Shown here one piece after another: positions 16,997-24,924 of a DNA stretch of 56,538 nt. Location: contig JAFMMM010000006.1 of assembly GCA_017859815.1 (NCBI GenBank), positions 1 through 56,538 of the forward strand. The letters run 5' to 3'. The stretch's first letter is position 1, and the number at the start of each line of letters is the position of its first letter. The position numbers and the translations under genes are program-made. Under the pieces are notes generated by a model. The model was not told the DNA's origin. It ran no database searches and saw only the letters and a program-made list of their open reading frames with translations. The stretch is from Planctomycetota bacterium (GTDB lineage Bacteria > Planctomycetota > Planctomycetia > Planctomycetales > Planctomycetaceae).

Positions 16997-19000
16997 ATGT
17001 ACCGATACGCCCGCCGACGACGCGCCTGTCTTGAAGCCGCATCTGTTGCCACGATCATTGAGTTGCCCGAATCTCGAACACTGCTGTCTGCAGAGAATAC
17101 TCTTTCAGCAGTACTCTCAGGATCTCAGGCCGTTATGGCGAAGGCCGAATTCTCGCAGGACGAGTCCGGAGACGAACTTGAGATTGAAATGTTCAACGCC
17201 ACCCCCGGAATTTATTCCGTGGTCGTTGACGACGTTGTGATTGGATCGCTGCAGGTTTTCTCTCGCACGAGGGGAAACTACGGCGAGGTCGAGTTTTCTG
17301 AAACAGGTGGCGATGACGCATGGGAATTTCAGTTTCCCCCGCAGTGGCCGGGAGTCAGTTCGGGCAGTGTGATCCGGCTGCAGCCGGAGTCGCAGAATGG
17401 TTCTGCCGCGATCAGTGGTATCATGCAGACAGACGCGGACGAGGAGACTCCGGAGGATCATTTCGCTGCATCGCAACTGACGGCCACGGGCGCAGTACTG
17501 ACCGCGCGATATGAGCGCGAGATTGATCACGGTGTCCTGAAACGAAAGTTTCGGATGACTGGCTACAACCTGCCGGCTGAAACAACCATGCCGGTGCTGA
17601 TCAATGGAGTTCAAATCGGCACACTGAAAAGTAACAGTCTTGGTACGGCAGTGCTGCAGTATTCATCTCGCGACAAGCGTGGCTTTGCCCCATTTCCTGA
17701 ACAGTTTCCCGACATTCAGCAGGGAACCAGCCTTACTGCAGGCAATCTCTTCAGCACACAATTTGTTTCGGGTGAGGATGACCGCGACGCCCTGACTCCC
17801 GATGGCCTGCACCTGCAGTTGCGACTCACGGGCAATGGTGCTGAACAAGGTTTTGTCACCTGGGAACAGTATACTTCTCAAAAAACAGGGCGAATCAAAC
17901 GCGAATTTGAAGCTGAGGTTTGGGGAGGACAGCCAGGAACAACGGTGCCGGTCAAAGTTGGAAATCTGACCGTCGGAGCCATTCAGTTCAACGTTCGCGG
18001 TGGGGGACGGTTCAAACTGGATTCTGAAAGCCCTGCGCATGCCTTTCCGACCGGCTTTCCTTCCTCCATCCTGAACTCTGCCATCTCCATTGGTGAAAGT
18101 CTGGTTGGGATCTTCACCGAACCCGATCTGAATCAGCTGGGATCCATTAATGAAAATGCGCGGGAAGCTTACGAACTGGATCAGTCGCTGAAACTTCGCC
18201 CCGCCTCCGACGACTTTCTGAACTGGGGTGGCACAGGAGAAAAGTGGCTGTTGGGAGAAGGCAATGTCTGGTACATCCTGCGGCCGGACGGGCAATTGCT
18301 GAAGTGGAACGGCAGCAATCTTCCGGATGGCCCACAGGTTGCCGTACTGGACGAGAGTTTCTTCCTGAGGCCTGAACTGTTACACAATGCGGCCCCCGCT
18401 CCGGATACGTCGGTCTCTGAGGACCTCGTTATTGTCATGGCTGCTCAGCTGGATCGCGAGGCACAATTCCGAACAGGCTATGATTCGTGGGACAACTGGG
18501 GAGGCCGCCAGGAAAAGTGGATTCGCTCAAAAGACAATCGCTGGTTCTTCATCTCGCCGGACGGAACTGTTCACCGCTGGGATGGAAAGAGTGGGGCCAA
18601 TGGAGTTGTTGTCGCCCGACTGGACTCCCGCTTCCATCACAATCCCGCAATGATCACTGCAGCGAAACAGCAACTCACCGACGACGATCTTCGATACGCT
18701 GCCACCAAATCCTTTGATCTCGACCTCGCACGAGGACGAGTCAAAGGATGGGAATTCAACGGGATCGAAGTGGAGTGGTTACGCGGCCGCGATGCCAGCT
18801 GGTATTTCGTCACCCGCGACGGCGATCTGCATCGCTGGAATGGTTCATGGAATCCGAACCTCGCGGCCGAGCACCGCCAGCCTGTCGTACGCCTGGCGAA
18901 CGGCTGGGATGACCCGCAGAGGATTCTGAATGCGGTCAGTCTGAAGAGCTCTGAGGCGTTGGCTGTGCTCGACCAGCTGTTTGCCGACTTTGATCTCTAG
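16997..19000 (+). CDS. Surface protein with LEPR-XLL-like N-terminus and two triplicated domains
   Basis: The ATG at 16997 with GAGGAAG upstream gives 667 residues. The N-terminus is arginine-rich (YRYARRRRACLE) and continues into IIELPESRTLLSAENTL, a variant of the planctomycete 'LEPR..LLS' motif found at the start of large secreted proteins. Then come three degenerate copies of a roughly 110-residue beta-rich unit (about residues 35-145, 160-255, 270-375), each with a V-x-I/V-G-x-L/I-x turn and an FP.Q/GFP.I segment. Next are three copies of a roughly 75-90-residue unit (about 390-465, 480-555, 565-645) with the pattern NWGG..EKW, W(Y/F)..(R/S)PDG...(K/R)W(N/D)G. It is probably exported and cell-surface or matrix-associated. 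No enzyme motif. Confidence 0.8.
   Translation: MYRYARRRRACLEAASVATIIELPESRTLLSAENTLSAVLSGSQAVMAKAEFSQDESGDELEIEMFNATPGIYSVVVDDVVIGSLQVFSRTRGNYGEVEFSETGGDDAWEFQFPPQWPGVSSGSVIRLQPESQNGSAAISGIMQTDADEETPEDHFAASQLTATGAVLTARYEREIDHGVLKRKFRMTGYNLPAETTMPVLINGVQIGTLKSNSLGTAVLQYSSRDKRGFAPFPEQFPDIQQGTSLTAGNLFSTQFVSGEDDRDALTPDGLHLQLRLTGNGAEQGFVTWEQYTSQKTGRIKREFEAEVWGGQPGTTVPVKVGNLTVGAIQFNVRGGGRFKLDSESPAHAFPTGFPSSILNSAISIGESLVGIFTEPDLNQLGSINENAREAYELDQSLKLRPASDDFLNWGGTGEKWLLGEGNVWYILRPDGQLLKWNGSNLPDGPQVAVLDESFFLRPELLHNAAPAPDTSVSEDLVIVMAAQLDREAQFRTGYDSWDNWGGRQEKWIRSKDNRWFFISPDGTVHRWDGKSGANGVVVARLDSRFHHNPAMITAAKQQLTDDDLRYAATKSFDLDLARGRVKGWEFNGIEVEWLRGRDASWYFVTRDGDLHRWNGSWNPNLAAEHRQPVVRLANGWDDPQRILNAVSLKSSEALAVLDQLFADFDL
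17100..18125 (+). repeat. Three internal copies of a ~110-residue beta-rich domain
   Basis: Within the surface protein, three segments align by eye on GIYSVVVDDVVIGSLQV / TTMPVLINGVQIGTLKS / TTVPVKVGNLTVGAIQF, each followed about 25 residues later by FPPQWPGV / FPEQFPDI / FPTGFPSS. The copies are diverged, so this is an old tandem triplication. Confidence 0.65.
18160..18920 (+). repeat. Three internal copies of a Trp-rich ~80-residue domain
   Basis: The copies centre on LNWGGTGEKWLLGEGNVWYI, DNWGGRQEKWIRSKDNRWFF and FNGIEVEWLRGRDASWYFV, each followed by (R/S)PDG or RDG and a KWNG/RWDG/RWNG motif. Conserved tryptophans in each copy suggest a repeated ligand-binding or propeller-blade-like unit. 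The third copy has lost NWGG. Confidence 0.7.
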
Positions 19001-19031
19001 GCAAAGAGTTCGGCACTCGGCCAGGAATAAT

Positions 19032-19071
19032 GCAAGCCGGTTTCCGGGAAGATCTCCGGAAGCCGGCTTGC
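19032..19071. terminator. Strong symmetric hairpin between convergent genes
   Basis: A 16-bp stem (19032-19047 with 19056-19071, one G-U pair) and an 8-base loop sits between the stops of the surface protein (plus) and the amidotransferase homologue (minus). There is no T run on either side, but the position and strength fit a bidirectional terminator. Confidence 0.55.
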
Positions 19072-19098
19072 TGCTGAAATTACTCCGTTGATGTCGGC

Positions 19099-19878
19099 TC
19101 AGGCCGCACGCCGGCGGGCTGATTCCATCGAAATGACATCGCTGGACTCCGTTACCGGAGCACACGAATCCACCAGCGCCTCGAAGATCTGCAGGTCCAG
19201 CGCTGAAGCCGTAGAGCTTTCCGGATGCCACTGAACACCAATGCAGAACCAGTCATCTTCGGTTGATTCGTAAGCCTCAATGACACCATCGGGACACGTG
19301 GCACTCACACGCAGCTGACGAGCGAGATCGCGCACCGCCATGTGATGCGAACTGTTGACACGCACTTCTCCGGGGCCGTAGATCGCATCCAGCCTCGTCC
19401 CGGGAACGACATCCAGAACATGACGCAGGTTCTTTTCGACAGCATCGCGATGATGCAGCGAACGAGTCACATCTTCAGGCACATGCTGGAACAGATTGCC
19501 TCCACACAACACATTGACAAGCTGCATCCCTGAACCAATGGCAAGGATTGGCATACGACGATCGATTGCAATCTGAGCCACGCGACGATCGAAATCTTCC
19601 CGCCGTCTGGGCATGACTCGAACAGACGGATGCGGATGAAGCTTCATGCGGACCGGATCCAGATCAAGATTGCACCCGCTCAGCACAACCCCGGACATCT
19701 GATCCATCATTTCCTGAATTGCTTCGTCGTCCTCCAGGGGCGACATCAGGAACGGCAATCCACCTGCATTCGCCACACTGTCGTAATAGCCGGTATTAAA
19801 CCAGCTCAGTGCTGCTCCGTTGTAACGTTCCGGACGAAAATCTCCCGTAACTCCAATCAACGGCTTGCCTGTGCTCAT
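19099..19878 (-). CDS. Class I glutamine-amidotransferase homologue (peptidase C26/PuuD-like) lacking the catalytic cysteine
   Basis: The protein has 259 residues. The fold is that of gamma-glutamyl-gamma-aminobutyrate hydrolases: PLIGVTGD start, SGVVLSGCNLDLDP, DRRVAQIAIDRRMPILAIG, and the terminal dyad QWHPE (His218, Glu220). The nucleophile elbow, normally I-C-R-G-x-Q, reads I-G-S-G-M-Q at 114-119, so the catalytic cysteine is replaced by glycine (codon at 19534-19536). The surrounding protein is intact, so this is not an obvious decayed gene. It may have a binding role or a different chemistry. No export signal. No polyamine or amino-acid pathway gene adjoins it. Confidence 0.8.
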   Translation of the reverse strand: MSTGKPLIGVTGDFRPERYNGAALSWFNTGYYDSVANAGGLPFLMSPLEDDEAIQEMMDQMSGVVLSGCNLDLDPVRMKLHPHPSVRVMPRRREDFDRRVAQIAIDRRMPILAIGSGMQLVNVLCGGNLFQHVPEDVTRSLHHRDAVEKNLRHVLDVVPGTRLDAIYGPGEVRVNSSHHMAVRDLARQLRVSATCPDGVIEAYESTEDDWFCIGVQWHPESSTASALDLQIFEALVDSCAPVTESSDVISMESARRRAA

Positions 19879-20899
19879 GAAACGGACTCCTTCCCGCTTA
19901 GATCAGTAACGTAATGGCCTTGACGGCCAGGAAACTCATCCGATGGATGGAGATCAGCGGAGGCAGAGTTCATACAAGCGTGGAGTCTGGTTTCTGCAGC
20001 CCCGCTCTGAAGAGCAGGGTCGACAGCGTCACCGAATCATTCACCGATATGACCACGGCAGGAATGCCGGGGCAGTCGCAAAATCAACGGCACCAGTCTT
20101 TCGCTTGTCAACTGCAACTGGCTTCAAAGCAGCATTTCGGCATCGCTAGTGGAAATCGAAACCACGGTTTGACGTCCGCTCGGGGATATTGAGCAGCAAT
20201 CGCACGCATGAGTGACCTGAAATGAACGGCGGCGTCGCATTGCGGCTTTACACCGTGGCGTCGCATTGGGATCTGCCGCGGCGGCCGATAGTTGGCGACT
20301 GCCTGACAGAATTCCAGCAGATTTCAGACAATATGAGACCATGTTGACAGTCGCATGCCGGCGGCAGCCGTCATCGCGCCAGACGCGATCTCACTCTGAA
20401 ACACCATTGATCAGGTGTGCTTTTCAGGCAGGTGCAGACTCCTTTCTGCTGTTAAAACCGAATCCATTCGGAGTTGTCCGCAAGCCTTCCCGGACTTTCG
20501 GACAGAATTCTGCAGGAATGCCTGCGGAATCAGTCGTCCTGTGCGGCTCAGCCGACAGGCGACGGGGCGAAGGTTAGATCGGCAGAAAGTGCCTGTAAAC
20601 AACTTCGCCGATTTTGTGCTCAAAACTTTTTGAACCACTATATCCAGGGATGTCAACACGCGATATCTGAGTTGAGACCCGCCCCGGGGCATGACTGACG
20701 CCGCTTCCCGGAGGTGACCCACCGTCACGGAGTCACAGCGGTGACGGTCGTGAAGCACTGGCAGCCGAATCGATATTCCGAAACAGCAATCCTGTGCTTC
20801 CTTACAGATCAGGGCCATGCAGGTGCATGATGCCCAGTTTTGGGGTACATTGGGGAGCAGCGGAACAAGTCTTCAATTGAATCCTCGGCGGGGCAGACG
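19879..20899. other. Large intergenic region without recognisable genes (1021 bp)
   Basis: No supported gene was found on either strand. Several open frames of 60-135 codons overlap each other in different frames and show no domain, signal or codon bias that stands out. A 12-base direct repeat lies at 20231-20242 and 20257-20268. The region separates the divergent amidotransferase homologue and zinc-ribbon/RDD gene and may hold their regulatory DNA, a small RNA or a decayed gene. Confidence 0.5.
20231..20268 (+). repeat. 12-bp direct repeat GGCGTCGCATTG, two copies
   Basis: Identical 12-mers begin at 20231 and 20257, 26 bases apart, within the large intergenic region. With two copies only, this could be chance or an operator pair. 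Confidence 0.4.
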
Positions 20900-22741
20900 A
20901 TGCCAATTAGTGTCCAGTGTCAGGAATGTGAAACGGTCCACAAGGTCCCTGAAAAGGCCGCTGGGAAGGCGATTAAATGCCGCCAGTGTGGCACTCGCGT
21001 CCGCGTTCCGGGGGGATCCGGGAAGCCGGATCGTCCTCAGCGCCGCCGACGTCCTGCCGCGGCAGCGGCAGATGCCGATGACATTTTCGCTGGCGTCGAT
21101 CTCGACCAGGCCGAGGACACTCGTCGAAAGATTTGTCCAAACTGTGCGAATCCGGTGCGTGATGAAGAGGTGGAGTGCCCGAAATGCGGCGTCAACATCG
21201 CTACTGGCGCGCTAAGCGATCGTCAGAAGATCCGCCGTCAGCGTCAGGGACCACCACCTGAAGAATTCTATGAGAAGGTCTGGTCAAACAGCTGGAAGTT
21301 TCTGAAGAAGCATAAAAGCTACGCGGTGCGAACCGCGGTGATCTGGTCGATGTGTATTTCCATGGCTCTTACGTGCGCGTACGCGTTGCACTTCTACGTG
21401 ACCTCTCGCACAGCAGACCTGCAGGCAAAAGTTGCGGCTGATACGACAAACATCAAAGTCTCCGGCAACTGGTTGTTTATCACCGTTCCGGAAGGCAAAG
21501 GTTCCAAGGTGGACTTCGATGATAAATTCTACCAGCAAAATGCGGTGCTTCCGGCGCCTCATCTGATGCCCTGGTATGAACCACCGGCGTGGTTTTGGAC
21601 TGGCATGACAGCAGTATTCTCTTTGGGCTTCGGTGGCTGGTTCTGGACAATCGCAACAACCATTGCCCGAACGACGATGGCAGGTGAGAAGAAGATCAAG
21701 CGTTTCCAGTTTGACTTCTTCGCCAATCTAACTCTTGGCGTTCGCTTTTATGCATGGCCGACGATCCTGATGTTACCGCTGTTACTGATTCCTGCTGGTC
21801 TTGCAGCGGTGAATCCTCTTATTGCGGGAATTCTTGCCGGGGTCATGCTGATCTTCCCCGTGCTTGCCCTGCCGTCTGCCATTGTCCACATGGCTCAGAA
21901 TTATTCCTACCGCGCGTGGTTGTTGTCGTGGATGGGGCGCGACCTTGGCCGCACCTTTGGCGCATCTCTGTATGTTTTTGCCATGTTCTTCGGTCTGGTC
22001 CTTCTGGTTCCTGGCGGGATCGCTGGCGCGGCAGCGGCCATGAATACGAAGCTTGCAGCATTCCTCACCGGACAGGAAACTGCCGCACTGGACTGGCTGA
22101 AGGGGACGATCGGTGACATGGGCGACGGGGCCTGGCGATTCGCGTTTTACCAGATGCCACTGACATTCTCCGCCTGTTTCGTCACATTTGGAATTCTGTT
22201 TTCGCTGATTTCCTTCCCGCTCGTTTTCATGCTGCGTGCGATTGGGTTGTTCGGACTCTATTTCCGTTCGGATCTGTCACTGGCCAATGAATTTGCGGAC
22301 TTTGAGCAGGCCACATTTGGGCCGCGCTACCTCGCATTCCTCGTCGACATCATCATCATGGTCCTGCTCGCGGTACCCGGCATGGTCGTCGGCCAGTTCC
22401 TCGGCTTTGTTTATGGGATGTATGGTGGCCCGCATCAGAGCCCGGTATCACTTGGTTTGGGCGGATTTGCCTCGATGATCCTCTGGGGAATGTACTATGC
22501 CCTCGGAGAATCCGGGGCCGCGCGTGCAACGCTCGGAAAGTGGAGTATTGGTACAGTCGTCATGCGAGACGACAACCTTCCTTTGGATCGCAAGCTGGCA
22601 TGGAAACGGGCCGTCTGGTCACTGGTGTCTCTGATTCTTGTATTCCTGCCGTTCCTCAGTTGTATTTTCCGAACGGACCGCAAGGCGTTACAGGACCAGA
22701 TGACCGGGACCAAGGTGGTCTGGCAGCCGGAACAAACTTGA
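20900..22741 (+). CDS. Double zinc-ribbon, multi-pass membrane protein with RDD domain
   Basis: From the ATG at 20900 the protein has 613 residues. An MJ0042-type zinc ribbon occupies about residues 1-36 (Cys7, Cys10, Cys27, Cys30) and a second ribbon about 78-97 (Cys79, Cys82, Cys93, Cys96), separated by an Arg/Pro/Ala-rich linker. Several membrane helices follow, including clusters near 150-170, 240-265, 290-345, 360-390 and 415-450. The last about 130 residues (GPRYLAFLVDIIIMVLLAVPGM...) are an RDD domain, with an acidic residue inside the first helix. The function of such planctomycete proteins is unknown. RDD domains are sometimes linked to ion exchange. Confidence 0.8.
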   Translation: MPISVQCQECETVHKVPEKAAGKAIKCRQCGTRVRVPGGSGKPDRPQRRRRPAAAAADADDIFAGVDLDQAEDTRRKICPNCANPVRDEEVECPKCGVNIATGALSDRQKIRRQRQGPPPEEFYEKVWSNSWKFLKKHKSYAVRTAVIWSMCISMALTCAYALHFYVTSRTADLQAKVAADTTNIKVSGNWLFITVPEGKGSKVDFDDKFYQQNAVLPAPHLMPWYEPPAWFWTGMTAVFSLGFGGWFWTIATTIARTTMAGEKKIKRFQFDFFANLTLGVRFYAWPTILMLPLLLIPAGLAAVNPLIAGILAGVMLIFPVLALPSAIVHMAQNYSYRAWLLSWMGRDLGRTFGASLYVFAMFFGLVLLVPGGIAGAAAAMNTKLAAFLTGQETAALDWLKGTIGDMGDGAWRFAFYQMPLTFSACFVTFGILFSLISFPLVFMLRAIGLFGLYFRSDLSLANEFADFEQATFGPRYLAFLVDIIIMVLLAVPGMVVGQFLGFVYGMYGGPHQSPVSLGLGGFASMILWGMYYALGESGAARATLGKWSIGTVVMRDDNLPLDRKLAWKRAVWSLVSLILVFLPFLSCIFRTDRKALQDQMTGTKVVWQPEQT

Positions 22742-22846
22742 TTTGTTTCATCAGACGCGATGGTTTCGTGACAGGGATGCATGGAATTTGGGCATCCCCG
22801 ATCATGTGAAACTCCGTCCCAGCAGTCTTTTTCCTGCAGCGGAAAT

Positions 22847-22886
22847 GGGAATCTGCCGATGAGGCTGGAACTTCCAGCAGATTCCC
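22847..22886 (+). promoter_or_regulatory. 10-bp hairpin upstream of rpsT
   Basis: GGGAATCTGC (22847-22856) pairs with GCAGATTCCC (22877-22886). The loop contains a second potential hairpin CTGGAA-C-TTCCAG (22865-22877) that shares one base with the outer stem. It lies about 105 bases upstream of the S20 start and about 105 bases after the RDD gene stop, so it may be a terminator for the latter or an RNA leader for rpsT. No T run follows. Confidence 0.35.
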
Positions 22887-22990
22887 GGTAAATTGCTCGG
22901 CCCGGGTCTGTCTTGCGCAGGCCTTCTGTTTTGCCCGGCGTCGGGTAAACACACTCGATTTTTCAGTATTTTCCCAAGTGCGTTAGCTCT

Positions 22991-23263
22991 ATGCCCAACT
23001 CAGCTTCTGCCGAAAAGGCTCACCGTCAGTCTCTGATTCGTCGTGATCGGAATCGCCACCGTCGTAGTGCGCTGCGTTCACGCTTGAAGCAGTTTCGATC
23101 ACTGCTGGCATCGGGAGCGTCCCAGGAAGAAGCTGATACGCAGTTTTCTCAAGTGGTCAAGGCCTTAGATCAGGCTGCAGCCAAGCACCTGATTCATAAA
23201 AACGCTGCATCTCGAGTGAAGTCACGCCTGGCTGCATTGAAAAAGAAGACCTTCGTCAGCTGA
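22991..23263 (+). CDS. rpsT: 30S ribosomal protein S20
   Basis: The 90-residue, strongly basic protein matches S20: the N-terminus is MPNSASAEKAHRQSLIRRDRNRHRRSALRS, then an alpha-helical central part and the end HKNAASRVKSRLAALKKK, which corresponds to the conserved IHKNKAARxKSRL region. S20 binds 16S rRNA early in small-subunit assembly. The start lacks a clear Shine-Dalgarno site, as reported for rpsT in some bacteria. A hairpin lies upstream and a terminator downstream, so it is probably a single-gene transcript. Confidence 0.95.
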   Translation: MPNSASAEKAHRQSLIRRDRNRHRRSALRSRLKQFRSLLASGASQEEADTQFSQVVKALDQAAAKHLIHKNAASRVKSRLAALKKKTFVS

Positions 23264-23367
23264 GACCGCCAGTCAACGCCCACCTTCCGTGGTGCAGGCT
23301 CCCTGTCGGGCCATCCCAGCCGATGCAAAATGCCCCGGGTTGCGTCAGCAACGTAACGAGTCACAGA

Positions 23368-23402
23368 CTGTTCCCCCAAATTTCGGGGAACAGTTTTTTT
23401 TT
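23368..23402 (+). terminator. Rho-independent terminator of rpsT
   Basis: A perfect 9-bp stem CTGTTCCCC/GGGGAACAG with an 8-base loop is followed by nine T residues, about 105 bases after the S20 stop. This is one of the clearest intrinsic terminators in the window. Confidence 0.85.
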
Positions 23403-23558
23403 GGGCTGTTCGCTGACATCCAAATTCACTCCCGCCATGATCCGGTCGATTTGCAGTCAGGAAATACAGGCGGTATTCTGCCTGCCAACAGAATCAAAGA
23501 ATTCCGGAGGTCCTGAGTGAGCCCTGCCAGTCGCAGACAATCAGGATTTCCGCTGTTA

Positions 23559-23577
23559 CCGAGAGTCGAACTCTCGG
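23559..23577 (+). promoter_or_regulatory. Short perfect inverted repeat upstream of oxidoreductase
   Basis: CCGAGAGT and ACTCTCGG flank a CGA loop. At 37 bases before the start codon it could be an operator or a leader hairpin. Function not known. Confidence 0.3.
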
Positions 23578-23613
23578 AAGTACTCGACACAGAGATTTGA
23601 TCCGGGGACCAAA

Positions 23614-24816
23614 ATGACAGAAACAACCAATGGCAGTCTGAATCGTAAGCTCCGCATGGCCCTGGTCGGTGGGGGTCAGGGATCATTCATTGGTCGAGTT
23701 CATGCGACGGCAGCCGTGCTGGATAATCGTGCCGCTTTGGTTGCCGGAGCGTTGTCATCCAATCCCGAGCGTGCTCGTGCGAGTGCTCCGTCCTACGACA
23801 TTCCAGAGTCGCGAGCTTATGGTTCGGTTGACGAGATGCTGGAAACGGAAAAAGCTCTGCCGGAAGATCAGCGAATTGACTTCGTCAGCGTGGCAACCCC
23901 GAATCACACTCACTTCGAAATCGCCAAAGCCGCAGCAGCGGCCGGTTTTAATGTCATTTGTGACAAACCGATGACCTTCGATTTTGCACAGGCAGAAGAG
24001 TTGGTCTCGGCGGTGGAGCAGAGTGATGTCGTGTTCGCTGTTAGCCACAACTACACGGGCTACCCGCTGGTCCGACAGGCTCGGGAAATGATCCTCAGCG
24101 GTGAATTGGGGGAGATTAACGCGATCCGATCCAATTACATTCAGGGTTGGCTGCGGACTCGACTGGAATCCGAGGATCAAAAGCAGGCAGCGTGGCGAAC
24201 CGATCCCACCAAGTCCGGGGCTGCTGGTTGTTTCGGTGACATCGGAACTCATGCATACAACCTGGGTCGCTACATGACCGGGCTGTTGCCGGCAGAAATT
24301 TCCTGCAACCTGAATGTCTTTGCAGAGGGCCGCGCATTGGACGACTATGGCCACGCAGTTGTTCGTTACCAAAACGGCGCCATGGGCACAGTAACTGCCA
24401 GTCAAATCTCACACGGTCGCGAGAATGACCTGTTCATTGAAGTTGACGGCACGAAAGGTGCGTTGCAGTGGCGACAGGAAGAGCCCAACGTGATGATCGT
24501 GCGGAAGAATGGGTCCCCGCATCAAATGTATACACGCGATCCCAACGCCCCCTTCATGAATGATATGGGCAGGGCCGCCTGTCGCCTGCCATCCGGTCAC
24601 CCGGAGGCATTCTTCGAAGCGTTTGCCAACGTCTATCGGTTTGCATATGACGCGATGGTTGCTCGTGCCGCAGGAGAATCCTTTGAGAAGCGCGACACCA
24701 TCTACCCCAACGTTTATGACGGTGCGGAAGGCATGTTCTTTATTCAGCAATGCGTTGCCAGCAGCCAGCAGAACGGAGCGTGGCTGCCGATGGCCTATGC
24801 CGGGGCCCGCAGCTGA
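23614..24816 (+). CDS. Gfo/Idh/MocA-family NAD(P)-dependent oxidoreductase
   Basis: The protein has 400 residues. An N-terminal Rossmann fold opens with ALVGGGQGSFIGRVHA (about residues 16-31). The family lysine motif (E/D)KP appears as CDKPMTF (near 120), and the catalytic GDIGTHAYNL segment (near 210) supplies the conserved Asp and His. No signal peptide or Tat motif, so it is cytoplasmic, unlike many planctomycete relatives. It probably oxidises or reduces a sugar or cyclitol. The exact substrate is not readable. The start has a GGGGA site 8 bases upstream. Confidence 0.92.
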   Translation: MTETTNGSLNRKLRMALVGGGQGSFIGRVHATAAVLDNRAALVAGALSSNPERARASAPSYDIPESRAYGSVDEMLETEKALPEDQRIDFVSVATPNHTHFEIAKAAAAAGFNVICDKPMTFDFAQAEELVSAVEQSDVVFAVSHNYTGYPLVRQAREMILSGELGEINAIRSNYIQGWLRTRLESEDQKQAAWRTDPTKSGAAGCFGDIGTHAYNLGRYMTGLLPAEISCNLNVFAEGRALDDYGHAVVRYQNGAMGTVTASQISHGRENDLFIEVDGTKGALQWRQEEPNVMIVRKNGSPHQMYTRDPNAPFMNDMGRAACRLPSGHPEAFFEAFANVYRFAYDAMVARAAGESFEKRDTIYPNVYDGAEGMFFIQQCVASSQQNGAWLPMAYAGARS

Positions 24817-24924
24817 AGTTTGATGACTCGACGGGCCGCCGGTGACTGAAAAGTGGTTCGCTTCACACTGACCGGCGACCGTGGATTCTCACCTGATCTT
24901 CCTTCACATTCAGGATGGATAAAA

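Larger units (their letters stand above)
23264..23613. other. Intergenic region after rpsT (350 bp)
   Basis: It holds the rpsT terminator (23368-23402) and, at 23559-23577, an 8-bp stem CCGAGAGT/ACTCTCGG with a three-base loop about 37 bases before the next start. Nothing else was recognised. Confidence 0.5.

Noticed and set aside
20411-20818. A 135-codon minus-strand frame in the large intergenic gap
   Set aside because: No domain, no ribosome site, and overlapping plus-strand frames of similar quality.
23559-23577. CCGAGAGT-CGA-ACTCTCGG hairpin considered as part of a tRNA
   Set aside because: No acceptor or anticodon stems surround it and the loop is only 3 bases.
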